Shown: piece by piece, positions 1 through 5,969 of the stretch | Layout: the number at the start of each line of letters is the position of its first letter | Position numbering within the stretch: the stretch's first letter is position 1 | NCBI GenBank assembly: GCA_025450375.1 | Contig: JANWHO010000076.1 | Span: forward strand, 1 to 6,413 | Reading direction: 5' to 3' | Length of the DNA: 6,413 nucleotides | Origin: Chloroflexota bacterium | Lineage (GTDB): Bacteria; Chloroflexota; UBA5177; JANWHV01 | The notes under the pieces: model-generated | What the model was told of the DNA's origin: nothing | Databases searched by the model: none | Seen by the model: the letters and a program-made list of their open reading frames with translations, nothing else | Translations under genes and position numbers: made by a program

Positions 1-1
1 C

Positions 2-1585
2 GAACGGGAACGCGCGCTGACGGAGGTGCGGGCCCTGAACACGGAGCTCGAGCAGCGCGTTGGCGAGCGCACGGGGCAACTGGTGGCCGCCAACACGGAC
101 CTGCGCAAGCAAGCTGAGTTGCTCGATCTGGCGCACGATGCCATCATCGTGCGCGACCTGACCCACAGCACCATCCTCTTCTGGAACAAAGGCGCCGAGG
201 TGTTGTATGGCTGGACGAAAGAAGAGGCCATCGGGCTGACCATGCACGCGCTCGTGCGGAGCCGTCTCCCCGAATCACTGGACTCGATCCTGGCCACGCT
301 CATGCGACACGGGCGCTGGAGCGGTGAGCTGGAGCATACCACGCGAGACGGCCGCGCCATCATCGTCGAGAGCCATTGGACACTGCGCCTCGACGCGGAC
401 GGCCAGCCCGACGCCTTCCTGGAGATCAATACCGACATCACCGCGCGCACGGTGGCCGCGGTGGCGCTGCGCGAAAGCGAAAGCCGGCTGCGCACGGTGA
501 TCGGCAGTGCCCCCATCATCCTCTTCGCCCTTGATGTCGCGGGCGTCGTCAGGCTGTGCGAGGGCCAGGGACTTGACACGCTGGGGCTGGCGCCGGGCGC
601 CGTGATGGGCCATCCCATCTCCCTCCTGTACCGGGATGACCCAGCCATCCGCGCCGCCGTCCATCGGGCGTTAGCCGGGGAGGACAGCGCCATCGTGAGC
701 CAGGTCGACGCGGTGGCGCTCGACACCCGTTTGGTCGCCCTTCGTGACGAACATGGGGACGTGCGGGGTGTCATCGGCGTGGCCACCGATGTGACGGAGC
801 GGGTGCGCGCGGAGGCGGCCGAACGTGCGTTGCAGGCACGCGATGAGTTCCTCTCCGTGGCAGCGCACGAGCTCAAGACACCCTTGACCAGCCTGCGCGG
901 CTTCACCCAGATGGCACTGGGCTACCTGACGGGGGACAGGCCGGTCGCTCCGGAGCGCTTGCAGCGGGCGCTGCGCCAAATCGAGAGCCAGACCGACAAG
1001 GTCAACCGACTGGTGGATCACCTCCTCGACGTGACACACCTCGAGGCCGGTCGCCTGACGCTGGAACGGCGGGAGACCGACCTGGCCCACCTCGCCGACG
1101 AGGTGGCGGTAGCGGCCCAGGCGCAGACCAGCGCGCATACCCTGGTCGTCACCGCCCCGTCAACCTTCTGGGCCTGGGTAGATCCCCTGCGGCTTGAGCA
1201 GGTGCTGACCAACTTGGTCGCCAACGCCATCAAATACAGCCCGCAAGGGGGCATTATTACAATCACGGTTGGGCTGGACTCGCCGGGGACGGCGGTGCGG
1301 CTGGAGGTGCGAGACCAAGGGCTGGGCATCCCGGAAGAGCACCGCGCCTACATCTTCGACCGCTTCTACCAGGCGCACGCCAGCAGCTACCGCTCAGGGC
1401 TGGGTCTGGGCCTGTACATTAGTCAACAGATCGTAGTCCTGCACGGCGGCCAACTTACGGCGGAGTTCCCGCCCGAGGGAGGCGCCCTATTCGTGGTTTG
1501 CCTACCCCACGACAGGGACACCCCAGAGCACGCAACGAGGGAGGAGGCAGGTGCCCATGGCCAAACAGGTATTGGTGATCGATGA
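2..1585 (+). CDS. PAS-domain sensor histidine kinase, 5' end cut by window edge
   Basis: This enzyme senses a signal through PAS domains, autophosphorylates on histidine and passes the phosphate to a response regulator, almost certainly the one encoded next. The frame is open to base 2, so the true N-terminus is outside the window; the GTG at 26 is only an internal codon. Numbering from that GTG: residues 1-30 form a charged coiled coil (ELEQRVGERT), about 33-140 are a PAS domain (FWNKGAEVLYGWTKEEAIG, ending EINTDIT), about 150-260 a more divergent second PAS-like domain ending ATDVTERV. The HisKA H-box AAHELKTPLTSLRG carries the phospho-accepting His281. The HATPase_c domain shows the N-box NLVANAIKYSP (Asn400), G1 box DQGLGIP (430-436), F box FDRFYQ and G2 box GLGLGLYIS. 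All kinase motifs are intact. No membrane segment is visible in the part present; one may lie upstream. The signal cannot be told from the sequence. The last ten or so residues (from about residue 511) overlap the regulator gene. Confidence 0.95.
   Translation, partial: ERERALTEVRALNTELEQRVGERTGQLVAANTDLRKQAELLDLAHDAIIVRDLTHSTILFWNKGAEVLYGWTKEEAIGLTMHALVRSRLPESLDSILATLMRHGRWSGELEHTTRDGRAIIVESHWTLRLDADGQPDAFLEINTDITARTVAAVALRESESRLRTVIGSAPIILFALDVAGVVRLCEGQGLDTLGLAPGAVMGHPISLLYRDDPAIRAAVHRALAGEDSAIVSQVDAVALDTRLVALRDEHGDVRGVIGVATDVTERVRAEAAERALQARDEFLSVAAHELKTPLTSLRGFTQMALGYLTGDRPVAPERLQRALRQIESQTDKVNRLVDHLLDVTHLEAGRLTLERRETDLAHLADEVAVAAQAQTSAHTLVVTAPSTFWAWVDPLRLEQVLTNLVANAIKYSPQGGIITITVGLDSPGTAVRLEVRDQGLGIPEEHRAYIFDRFYQAHASSYRSGLGLGLYISQQIVVLHGGQLTAEFPPEGGALFVVCLPHDRDTPEHATREEAGAHGQTGIGDR
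1539..1547 (+). promoter_or_regulatory. Ribosome binding site inside the kinase gene that decides the regulator start
   Basis: The purine run GGGAGGAGG lies within the last codons of the kinase. It sits 9 bases before the ATG at 1557 but only 3 bases before the in-frame GTG at 1551, so the ATG is the better start. Having the site inside the upstream gene fits translational coupling of kinase and regulator. Confidence 0.75.
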
Positions 1586-1913
1586 CGACGCGGACATTCG
1601 CGAGTTCGTGGACCTGGCGCTCTCCGACCAGGGATACGAGGTCAGCACGGCGGCGGATGGGCAGGCGGGGCTGGTGTTGGTCGGCCAGACTATGCCAGAT
1701 GTGATCCTGCTAGACATGCGCATGCCGGTGCTCGATGGGTGGGCGTTCGCGCGGGCCTATCGGGAGCGGCCGGGCCCACACGCACCGATCATCGTCTGCA
1801 CGGCGGCGCGCGATGCCACGGCCAGCGCGGCCGCGATTCAGGCCGCGGCCTATCTGGCCAAGCCATTCGACGTGGAGGATCTGCTGACCTGTGTCGCGCG
1901 GCACACGAAGTGA
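1557..1913 (+). CDS. Single-domain response regulator (CheY-like receiver)
   Basis: This is a 118-residue receiver domain with no attached output domain. The acidic pocket is D9-D10-D11 (VIDDDADIRE), the phospho-accepting aspartate is D53 (VILLDMRMPVLDGW), the switch threonine is T82 (IIVCTAA) and the conserved lysine is K102 (YLAKPFDVEDLL). All catalytic positions are present, so it should accept phosphate. The start is taken as ATG 1557 because of the ribosome binding site 9 bases upstream; GTG 1551 would add two residues. The gene overlaps the kinase by 29 bases in another frame, so the two are one operon and very likely cognate. With no DNA-binding or enzymatic domain, it must act by protein contact or as a phosphorelay intermediate; its target is not in the window. 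Single-domain regulators paired with PAS kinases are common in Chloroflexota and Cyanobacteria. Confidence 0.95.
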   Translation: MAKQVLVIDDDADIREFVDLALSDQGYEVSTAADGQAGLVLVGQTMPDVILLDMRMPVLDGWAFARAYRERPGPHAPIIVCTAARDATASAAAIQAAAYLAKPFDVEDLLTCVARHTK

Positions 1914-1993
1914 CGCATAGGGGATCCCAGGCACCCAATCTGGCGCGCCCTTCCCCCCTCTGGTACCGTGAAGCGTGCGACAGTTAGCGGAAC

Positions 1994-2003
1994 GAAGAAG
2001 GAG
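1994..2003 (+). promoter_or_regulatory. Ribosome binding site of the SGNH hydrolase gene
   Basis: The sequence GAAGAAGGAG ends 8 bases before a GTG at 2012. This supports GTG 2012 as the start and argues against later ATG codons. In the 98 bases between the regulator stop and this gene I see no clear sigma-70 promoter and no terminator hairpin, so read-through from the two-component operon is possible. Confidence 0.7.
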
Positions 2004-2011
2004 CGAACGGC

Positions 2012-2728
2012 GTGGAAAGACCACAGGTGATCCGGCCCGGCGTCTTTGGCATCGAAGCGATGGCCGATCGGCTGCGGGGCGTCTTCGACATGCACAACGA
2101 GGCTCTGATCGCGCATCAGCTCCCGGTGGACGCCGTGTTTTTCGGCGACTCGATCACCGAGATGTGGGCCCTGGATGTCTTTTTCGAGGGGACAGGGGGC
2201 AGGATCGTCAACCGGGGAATCGGTGGTGACCGCACGGTCTTCGCCCGCCGCCGCTTCGAGGCCGATGTGCTGCAACTCCATCCGCGCCTGGTGGTGATCA
2301 AAATTGGGGTGAACAACACCTGGGATCTGGATATCTGGTGGGATGCCAGCCAACGCCGCGAGCCGCAAGAAATCGAGGATGAGATCGTCGCTGACCTCAC
2401 CGTCATGGTCCGGATGGCGCGGGAGCACGGCATCGCCGTCGCCCTGTGCGGTATTCTCCCTACCGACGTGCCGTTCAACGGCAACACCGCCGCCCGTAAC
2501 GCTCTGATCCTCCGCGCCAACGCGCGTATCCAGGCGCTCGCGGCCGAGCACGGTGCCATGTATGTCGACTACCATTCCCGCCTGGTGACCAATGATGGCC
2601 AGACGCTCCGGGGCGGCCTGGCCGACGACGGACTGCATCCGCACGTCCAGGGCTACCAGATCATGGCCGCGACCCTGCTGGAGGCGCTAGGGGAGGCCGG
2701 AATCGGCGCGATCAAGGGACGCGGCTAG
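2012..2728 (+). CDS. SGNH/GDSL-family hydrolase (esterase or lipase-like), cytoplasmic
   Basis: A 238-residue protein with the SGNH hydrolase blocks in order. Block I is FFGDSITEMW with the nucleophile Ser47. Block II is NRGIGGDRT with an oxyanion-hole glycine near 71. Block III is KIGVNNTWD with Asn101. Block V is ADDGLHPHVQGY, providing Asp206 and His209. The family hydrolyses ester bonds in acyl chains, acetylated sugars or phospholipids; the substrate cannot be decided here. The closest style is the GDSL-like lysophospholipase L1/platelet-activating factor acetylhydrolase-like group. No signal peptide or membrane segment is seen at the N-terminus (MERPQVIRPGVFGIE), so it probably acts in the cytoplasm. 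Block III reads GVNN where many relatives have GxND. The GTG start is supported by a ribosome binding site at 8 bases. Its stop codon overlaps that of the convergent toxin gene. Confidence 0.9.
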   Translation: MERPQVIRPGVFGIEAMADRLRGVFDMHNEALIAHQLPVDAVFFGDSITEMWALDVFFEGTGGRIVNRGIGGDRTVFARRRFEADVLQLHPRLVVIKIGVNNTWDLDIWWDASQRREPQEIEDEIVADLTVMVRMAREHGIAVALCGILPTDVPFNGNTAARNALILRANARIQALAAEHGAMYVDYHSRLVTNDGQTLRGGLADDGLHPHVQGYQIMAATLLEALGEAGIGAIKGRG

Positions 2729-3147
2729 GATTCCCATGGGTTGAGTACGGACGCGCCGCACCGCTCCAGATCCCGCACGTTTCGGGTTACTACCGTAAGC
2801 CCATGCACACGGGCGGTAGCCGCGATCAGACAATCCATGGCGGGGAGTGATCGGCCCTGCCGCTCTGCCTCACCTTGCAGGCTACCCCACTGCAGCGCCA
2901 CCGCGGCGTCGATGGGAAGTACGTGCCGGTCAAACCGAGGCATCAGTTCGTCGCGCAACCAGGTGTGAAGTCTTACTTTGCGAGTTGCGTCCTGGAGCTT
3001 GCCGATACCCTTCCGTAGCTCACCAAGGGTGATGGCGCTAATGAAAAGATGCTCCTGACGTTGGGCATCAACCCAGGCAACTACACTTTGATGAGGTTGC
3101 CGCTTGACTAGCTCGGATAACAGAGCAGTGTCAAGCAGATAGGTCAC
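2725..3147 (-). CDS. vapC: VapC-like PIN-domain ribonuclease toxin
   Basis: A 140-residue PIN-domain protein, the toxin of a type II toxin-antitoxin pair. PIN toxins are Mg-dependent endoribonucleases; many VapC members cut tRNA or rRNA. The acidic active-site residues are visible: Asp6 in YLLDTALLSEL, Glu43 in ITLGELRKGI, Asp105 in LPAMDCLIAATA, and the C-terminal VVTRNVRDLERCG segment with Asn123 and Asp126. The length and the TRNVRDLE ending match the FitB/VapC branch. The usual asparagine after LLDT is alanine here, though the catalytic aspartate is kept. Translation starts at GTG 3147-3145, overlapping the antitoxin stop as GTGA, with no strong ribosome binding site of its own, so coupling to the antitoxin is expected. 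By hand count, 2941-3120 is about 53% GC against about 68% in 2521-2580, a hint of recent acquisition. The target RNA is unknown. Confidence 0.93.
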   Translation of the reverse strand: MTYLLDTALLSELVKRQPHQSVVAWVDAQRQEHLFISAITLGELRKGIGKLQDATRKVRLHTWLRDELMPRFDRHVLPIDAAVALQWGSLQGEAERQGRSLPAMDCLIAATARVHGLTVVTRNVRDLERCGASVLNPWES

Positions 3148-3395
3148 AGGGTAATCTCGCGGCCAGGATCGGCGCCGCGGTCAAGATCGAGATCCTCGCC
3201 GTAGAGGGGCGAGGCGCGGAAGAACTCACTCAGTGGCACGGTAGGCTGGACAAGGCGCCGGTACTCCTCGATAGAGAGCACCACTGCCTTTTCCCGCCCG
3301 CGAACAGTGATCGTTTGTGGGCCATCGGTCTCCGATTGCGCCACCAAGCGACTCAACTGATTCTTGGCATCTTGCAGGGGCCACGATGTATTCAT
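3144..3395 (-). CDS. Phd/YefM-family antitoxin of the PIN toxin
   Basis: An 83-residue protein of the Phd/YefM antitoxin family. The N-terminal half, about residues 5-50 (SWPLQDAKNQLSRLV, then GPQTITVRGREKAVVLSIEEYRRL), is the DNA-binding and dimerisation fold. The C-terminal tail, about 54-83, with LSEFFRASPLYGEDLDLDR, is the part that in this family wraps the PIN toxin and blocks its active site. The gene precedes the toxin with a 4-base overlap, the standard antitoxin-first order. An AAAGGAA ribosome binding site sits 5 bases before the ATG at 3395. A near-consensus promoter and a perfect inverted repeat lie directly upstream, so repression by the antitoxin or its complex with the toxin is likely. 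PIN toxins may pair with VapB, FitA-like or Phd-like antitoxins; the sequence here is Phd-like. Confidence 0.92.
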   Translation of the reverse strand: MNTSWPLQDAKNQLSRLVAQSETDGPQTITVRGREKAVVLSIEEYRRLVQPTVPLSEFFRASPLYGEDLDLDRGADPGREITL

Positions 3396-3400
3396 GACAG

Positions 3401-3407
3401 TTCCTTT
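3401..3407 (-). promoter_or_regulatory. Ribosome binding site of the antitoxin gene
   Basis: AAAGGAA on the minus strand lies 5 bases before the antitoxin ATG. It follows the operator-like inverted repeat by only two bases. Confidence 0.7.
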
Positions 3408-3409
3408 CG

Positions 3410-3424
3410 GCTAGACAGTCTAGC
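3410..3424 (-). promoter_or_regulatory. Inverted-repeat operator of the toxin-antitoxin operon
   Basis: A perfect palindrome, GCTAGAC-A-GTCTAGC, with 7-base arms and a single central base. It overlaps the predicted transcription start, about 7 bases after the -10 box. The rare tetramer CTAG occurs three times between 3411 and 3427, the last two back to back as CTAGCTAG. The position is what is expected for an operator bound by the antitoxin dimer to autoregulate its operon. Binding itself is inferred. Confidence 0.75.
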
Positions 3425-3428
3425 TAGA

Positions 3429-3457
3429 ATTGTATGTCTGAAGGTGACCCATGTCAA
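3429..3457 (-). promoter_or_regulatory. Near-consensus sigma-70 promoter for the toxin-antitoxin operon
   Basis: Read on the minus strand, TTGACA (3457-3452, six of six to consensus) is followed after exactly 17 bases by TACAAT (3434-3429, five of six). Transcription should begin near 3422, giving a leader of about 27 bases before the antitoxin ATG. The TGA stop codon of the upstream serine hydrolase (3456-3454) is contained in the -35 box. Confidence 0.8.
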
Positions 3458-4962
3458 TGAAGCTCTACGTCTTTACGTGCGCGCTTGTCCACCATCCGCT
3501 GGAAGACAATGGCCGCCGCCTCGGGCTCGAAGGGAATCGCCACGCTCTCGATCTCGCCTTGCGGATTGGTGGCGAAGGCCGCCAGGTAGCGGACCTCCGG
3601 GTGGGACGGGTTTACCGCCAGGAAGGTATCGTAGTGATGATGGGTGAGCGTGTAGGGTAGCTGGTGGACAAGGGCGGCCAAACCCCCATCCCTACAGGAA
3701 ATAGTTAAGCTCCCATAGCCGGGATGCGCGAACTCACCGGCATACGCCTCCAGGGGATGTGACGGGCTCGTATCCGGCACGCGGGCGGCGGTAATCGCCT
3801 GGTTGGTCTCCTCCTGAGTTGCCTTCGCCTCCTCCTGTTCCTTCCAGAAGCGTTCGTTCCAGGGCAAGTGGTCCAGGCCCAGCAGGCGATCGAGGAGATG
3901 GAAGCTCAGGACGTTCATCAAGGCGCCCTCGCCCTTATTGGTCAGCACCACGCAGGCGGCGTTCCGATCCGGAAGCAGGGTCACCCGCGAGAGGAATCCG
4001 TCGATCCCGCCGGTATGCCACACTGTCGTCTGGTTCCGATAGGGTTGCACGGCCCAGCCCAGGCCGTAACAGGCATAGGGCATCTCCGGGCGGGTGCCCC
4101 GTTCGGGCATCACCACCTGCGGCGTATGCATCTCGGCCAGTTGCGCCTCCGAGATCAGCCGCGTCCCCTCGTGCACCCCCCGATTGAGGTGGAGCAGCAG
4201 CCAGCGGCACATCTCGTTGACACTGGAATAGAGCGATCCAGCCGGACCAAGGGCGGCAAGATTATAGTGCGGCACGGCGGTCACCTGGCCCAGAATCTCC
4301 TCGTACGGTTGCGCGCAATCGGCGTCCTTCCCCGCGTCCGGCGCCGCCACGGCGGTCCGGCTCATCCCCAACGGGTTCAAGATCCGCTGGCGAACCAGAT
4401 CCTCCCATTCCATCCCCGCCACCACGCCGCTGAGGTAGCCCGCCGTCATATACATCAGGTTCTGATACTGGGTGACCTGACGGAAGGTCTTGTTTGGCGG
4501 GAGATCCTTGAGGTGGTCAAAGAGTTCTATCCGGCTTCGGGGAGACTGGAACCAGGCGAGGTCATGGCGCGGCAGGCCGGATCGGTGCGTCACCAGGTCA
4601 CGCGGGGTCATCAATGCGGTGGCGACAGGATCGTGGAGGGTAAAGGTCGGCAAGTACGAGCGCACCGGCGCATCCCAATCGAGCTTCCCTTCGTCCGCCA
4701 GCGTCCCCAGGAGCATAGTGGTGAATGCCTTGGTGCAGGAGCCAATGGCGAACAGGGTGTCGGCGGTCACCGGCAGTTGGTTGGCCACGTCTCGGAGGCC
4801 ATAGCCCTGGGCGTGGATTATCTTCCCATCAATGATCACCGCCACGGCCACGCCCGGCACGCCCCATTGCTCCAGGCTCGCGTGTACGAATTCGTCGAAG
4901 CCCGCTAAGCCAGGGGCGATAGTGGTCCTTGCCGGCGCCGTTGCCATCCGATCTGTCTCCAT
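3454..4962 (-). CDS. Serine hydrolase, beta-lactamase/class C (AmpC-like) family, with DUF3471-like C-terminal domain
   Basis: A protein of about 502 residues in the penicillin-binding protein/class C beta-lactamase fold, whose members act as esterases, D-amino peptidases, peptidoglycan peptidases or beta-lactamases. Counted from ATG 4962: the SxxK motif is IGSCTKAF (Ser75, Lys78), the YxN motif is QYQNLMY (Tyr166, Asn168), and the third motif is WHTGGIDGF (His316-Thr-Gly). An all-complete active site is therefore present. About residues 400-495 (EAYAGEFAHPGYGSLTI, then LTHHHYDTF) resemble the DUF3471 domain that often follows this fold. No signal peptide is seen, so a cytoplasmic location is likely; that disfavours a true resistance beta-lactamase. 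Start choice: the frame is open to 5136, but the extra residues are arginine-rich and unlike the family. ATG 4962 has GGAGG 12-13 bases upstream; ATG 4947 (497 residues) has GGAGA at 8 bases and is nearly as good. Substrate unknown. Confidence 0.9.
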   Translation of the reverse strand: METDRMATAPARTTIAPGLAGFDEFVHASLEQWGVPGVAVAVIIDGKIIHAQGYGLRDVANQLPVTADTLFAIGSCTKAFTTMLLGTLADEGKLDWDAPVRSYLPTFTLHDPVATALMTPRDLVTHRSGLPRHDLAWFQSPRSRIELFDHLKDLPPNKTFRQVTQYQNLMYMTAGYLSGVVAGMEWEDLVRQRILNPLGMSRTAVAAPDAGKDADCAQPYEEILGQVTAVPHYNLAALGPAGSLYSSVNEMCRWLLLHLNRGVHEGTRLISEAQLAEMHTPQVVMPERGTRPEMPYACYGLGWAVQPYRNQTTVWHTGGIDGFLSRVTLLPDRNAACVVLTNKGEGALMNVLSFHLLDRLLGLDHLPWNERFWKEQEEAKATQEETNQAITAARVPDTSPSHPLEAYAGEFAHPGYGSLTISCRDGGLAALVHQLPYTLTHHHYDTFLAVNPSHPEVRYLAAFATNPQGEIESVAIPFEPEAAAIVFQRMVDKRARKDVELH

Positions 4963-4975
4963 TCCATGCCAGGAT

Positions 4976-4980
4976 CCTCC
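4976..4980 (-). promoter_or_regulatory. Probable ribosome binding site of the serine hydrolase gene
   Basis: GGAGG on the minus strand lies upstream of three ATG codons. The nearest (4967) is out of frame and opens only a 20-codon frame; ATG 4962 and ATG 4947 are in frame with the hydrolase. The spacing to 4962 is slightly long, which leaves the start uncertain between 4962 and 4947. Confidence 0.45.
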
Positions 4981-5164
4981 GGCTGCCCATCGCCTCCGCT
5001 TCCCCGGCTCCCTGGCATCATACCGCCGCCGCGTGGCGGATGCTTCGGCAAATACCCCAAGATTCTGGGGGAGGCGTTGGAAAGCGGTATGAAAGGGATG
5101 ATCCAATAGACACCATTTCGATACTTTTCCGCGCACTCAAGCGGATCTTGAAGTACAGTAGGGT

Positions 5165-5171
5165 AAGGAGG
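5165..5171 (+). promoter_or_regulatory. Ribosome binding site of the Uma2 gene
   Basis: AAGGAGG, a full Shine-Dalgarno match, ends 7 bases before the ATG at 5179 and fixes the start of the Uma2 gene. Confidence 0.85.
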
Positions 5172-5178
5172 CACTGAC

Positions 5179-5940
5179 ATGGCGAGGAACATCCAAACCG
5201 AACCCCGCTGGTCTCGACACGTTGAGGCGTGGCCGCCAGATGATACCGAGGAGAGCATACTGGGCATTGAACTGCACCAGGCTACGATTACTATCGTGCG
5301 CTGGGGGATCAACGAGACGGCTGGTCTCTCCCGGAAGCCTGGGGAGGCGATCCCCTGGGGCGCGACCAGTCAACTGGTGTTTCTCGGCTGTAAGCGGCCA
5401 GACGGCTCGGCCTACCGTACCTATCCAGATGTCTTCGTCTTTCCCCGTGCGATCAATCCATTCCAGGGCCCATTCAGCCTACGGGATGACGGTGCTCCCC
5501 TCCTGGTGATCGAGGTACTGAGTGAATCCACCTATCAGGCGGACCTGGATCTGGCGCGCGGCAAGGGCTACAGCTACGCCCAAGCAGGGGTACGGGAATA
5601 TCTCACCCTGGATCCGACCGGAAACCTCCTGCCCGAGGGAATCCGAGCCTGGCGATTACGCGATGGGGCCTATCGATCCTGGCAGGCTGGCAAGGACGGC
5701 CGATGGCACAGCGAGCAAATCGCGGCGGCCTTTGGCCTGGAAGGCTTGCTCGCCGGCGTATACGGTCCCGATGGGAACCGGATGCTCCGCGAGGGAGAAG
5801 TGGAAAGAACTCTGTCACATGAACGGCAACGCCGCGCCGCCGCGGAGGTCGCGGCTGGGATCGAGCGGGAACGCCTCACCGCCGCGGAGGCTGAGATCGA
5901 GCGGCTGCGGAGGCTGTTGGGTCTGAAGAATACGGAATAG
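5179..5940 (+). CDS. Uma2-family (DUF820) PD-(D/E)XK-like endonuclease with C-terminal coiled coil
   Basis: A 253-residue member of the Uma2/DUF820 family, which has a restriction-endonuclease-like fold and is found in many copies in Cyanobacteria and Chloroflexota; its biological role is not settled. The family signature is clear: DDTEESILGIELHQ near the N-terminus, RTYPDVFVFPR with Asp84 as the first metal-binding acid, LLVIEVLSEST with Glu112, then DLARGKGYSYAQAGVREYLTLDP (about 124-146; Lys129 and Tyr131 conserved in the family). Residues about 203-247 are an added charged helix, rich in Glu, Arg and Ala with LRRLLG at the end, predicted as a coiled coil; plain family members are about 190 residues long. 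The coil may serve dimerisation. The start is fixed by a strong ribosome binding site. It is transcribed away from the serine hydrolase and ends 29 bases from the convergent helicase gene. No partner gene is evident, so any defence or mobile-element role is speculation. Confidence 0.93.
   Translation: MARNIQTEPRWSRHVEAWPPDDTEESILGIELHQATITIVRWGINETAGLSRKPGEAIPWGATSQLVFLGCKRPDGSAYRTYPDVFVFPRAINPFQGPFSLRDDGAPLLVIEVLSESTYQADLDLARGKGYSYAQAGVREYLTLDPTGNLLPEGIRAWRLRDGAYRSWQAGKDGRWHSEQIAAAFGLEGLLAGVYGPDGNRMLREGEVERTLSHERQRRAAAEVAAGIERERLTAAEAEIERLRRLLGLKNTE
5836..5904 (+). repeat. Imperfect direct repeat in the coiled-coil coding end of Uma2
   Basis: The 12-mer CCGCCGCGGAGG occurs at 5837-5848 and 5879-5890, 42 bases apart. 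The 10-mer GATCGAGCGG occurs at 5859-5868 and 5895-5904, 36 bases apart. The order is the same in both units, and the 6-base difference is two codons. The encoded units are AAAEVAAGIER and TAAEAEIER. This looks like an internal duplication with a two-codon deletion, or parallel use of the same codons in coiled-coil heptads. Confidence 0.6.
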
Positions 5941-5969
5941 CTCTGGCGCCCCTCCCGGTGAGGATCATC

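Larger units (their letters stand above)
4963..5178. other. Divergent intergenic region between serine hydrolase and Uma2 genes
   Basis: This 216-base region must hold the promoters of both divergent genes if each is transcribed alone. The half next to the hydrolase is GC-rich; the half next to Uma2 is richer in A and T. I could not find a -35/-10 pair with good spacing on either strand. A short inverted repeat, TCAAG-CGGAT-CTTGA, lies at 5137-5151, close in front of the Uma2 ribosome binding site, and may be chance. No small gene or RNA gene is evident. Confidence 0.5.

Noticed and set aside
1921..1928. Palindrome GGGATCCC after the regulator stop
   Set aside because: Eight bases, no second copy and no promoter nearby; expected by chance in GC-rich DNA.
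1850..2644. Minus-strand open frame of 264 codons opposite the regulator end and SGNH gene
   Set aside because: Spans two real plus-strand genes with intact motifs, resembles no family and has the composition of an antisense frame.
3868..4908. Plus-strand open frame of 346 codons opposite the serine hydrolase
   Set aside because: It is an antisense shadow in GC-rich sequence: no recognisable domain, no convincing ribosome binding site, rich in His, Arg, Gly and Pro, and the minus strand carries complete catalytic motifs.
3454..4962. Reading the serine hydrolase as an antibiotic-resistance beta-lactamase
   Set aside because: It lacks a signal peptide and has a DUF3471-like domain, both typical of esterase/peptidase members of the fold rather than periplasmic AmpC enzymes.
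5107..5159. Candidate Uma2 promoter pieces such as TAGACA (5107) and TACAGT (5154)
   Set aside because: No pair has acceptable spacing (16-18 bases) between a -35-like and a -10-like box, so no promoter is called.
4905..5312. Minus-strand open frame of 135 codons crossing the divergent region
   Set aside because: Overlaps the strongly supported start of Uma2 and the serine hydrolase N-terminus, with no family resemblance. Only its last 20 codons, from ATG 4967, were kept as a point of interest about start choice.
5951..5963. Possible terminator hairpin between Uma2 and the helicase (CCTC-CCGGT-GAGG)
   Set aside because: The stem is only four base pairs and no T-run follows on either strand.
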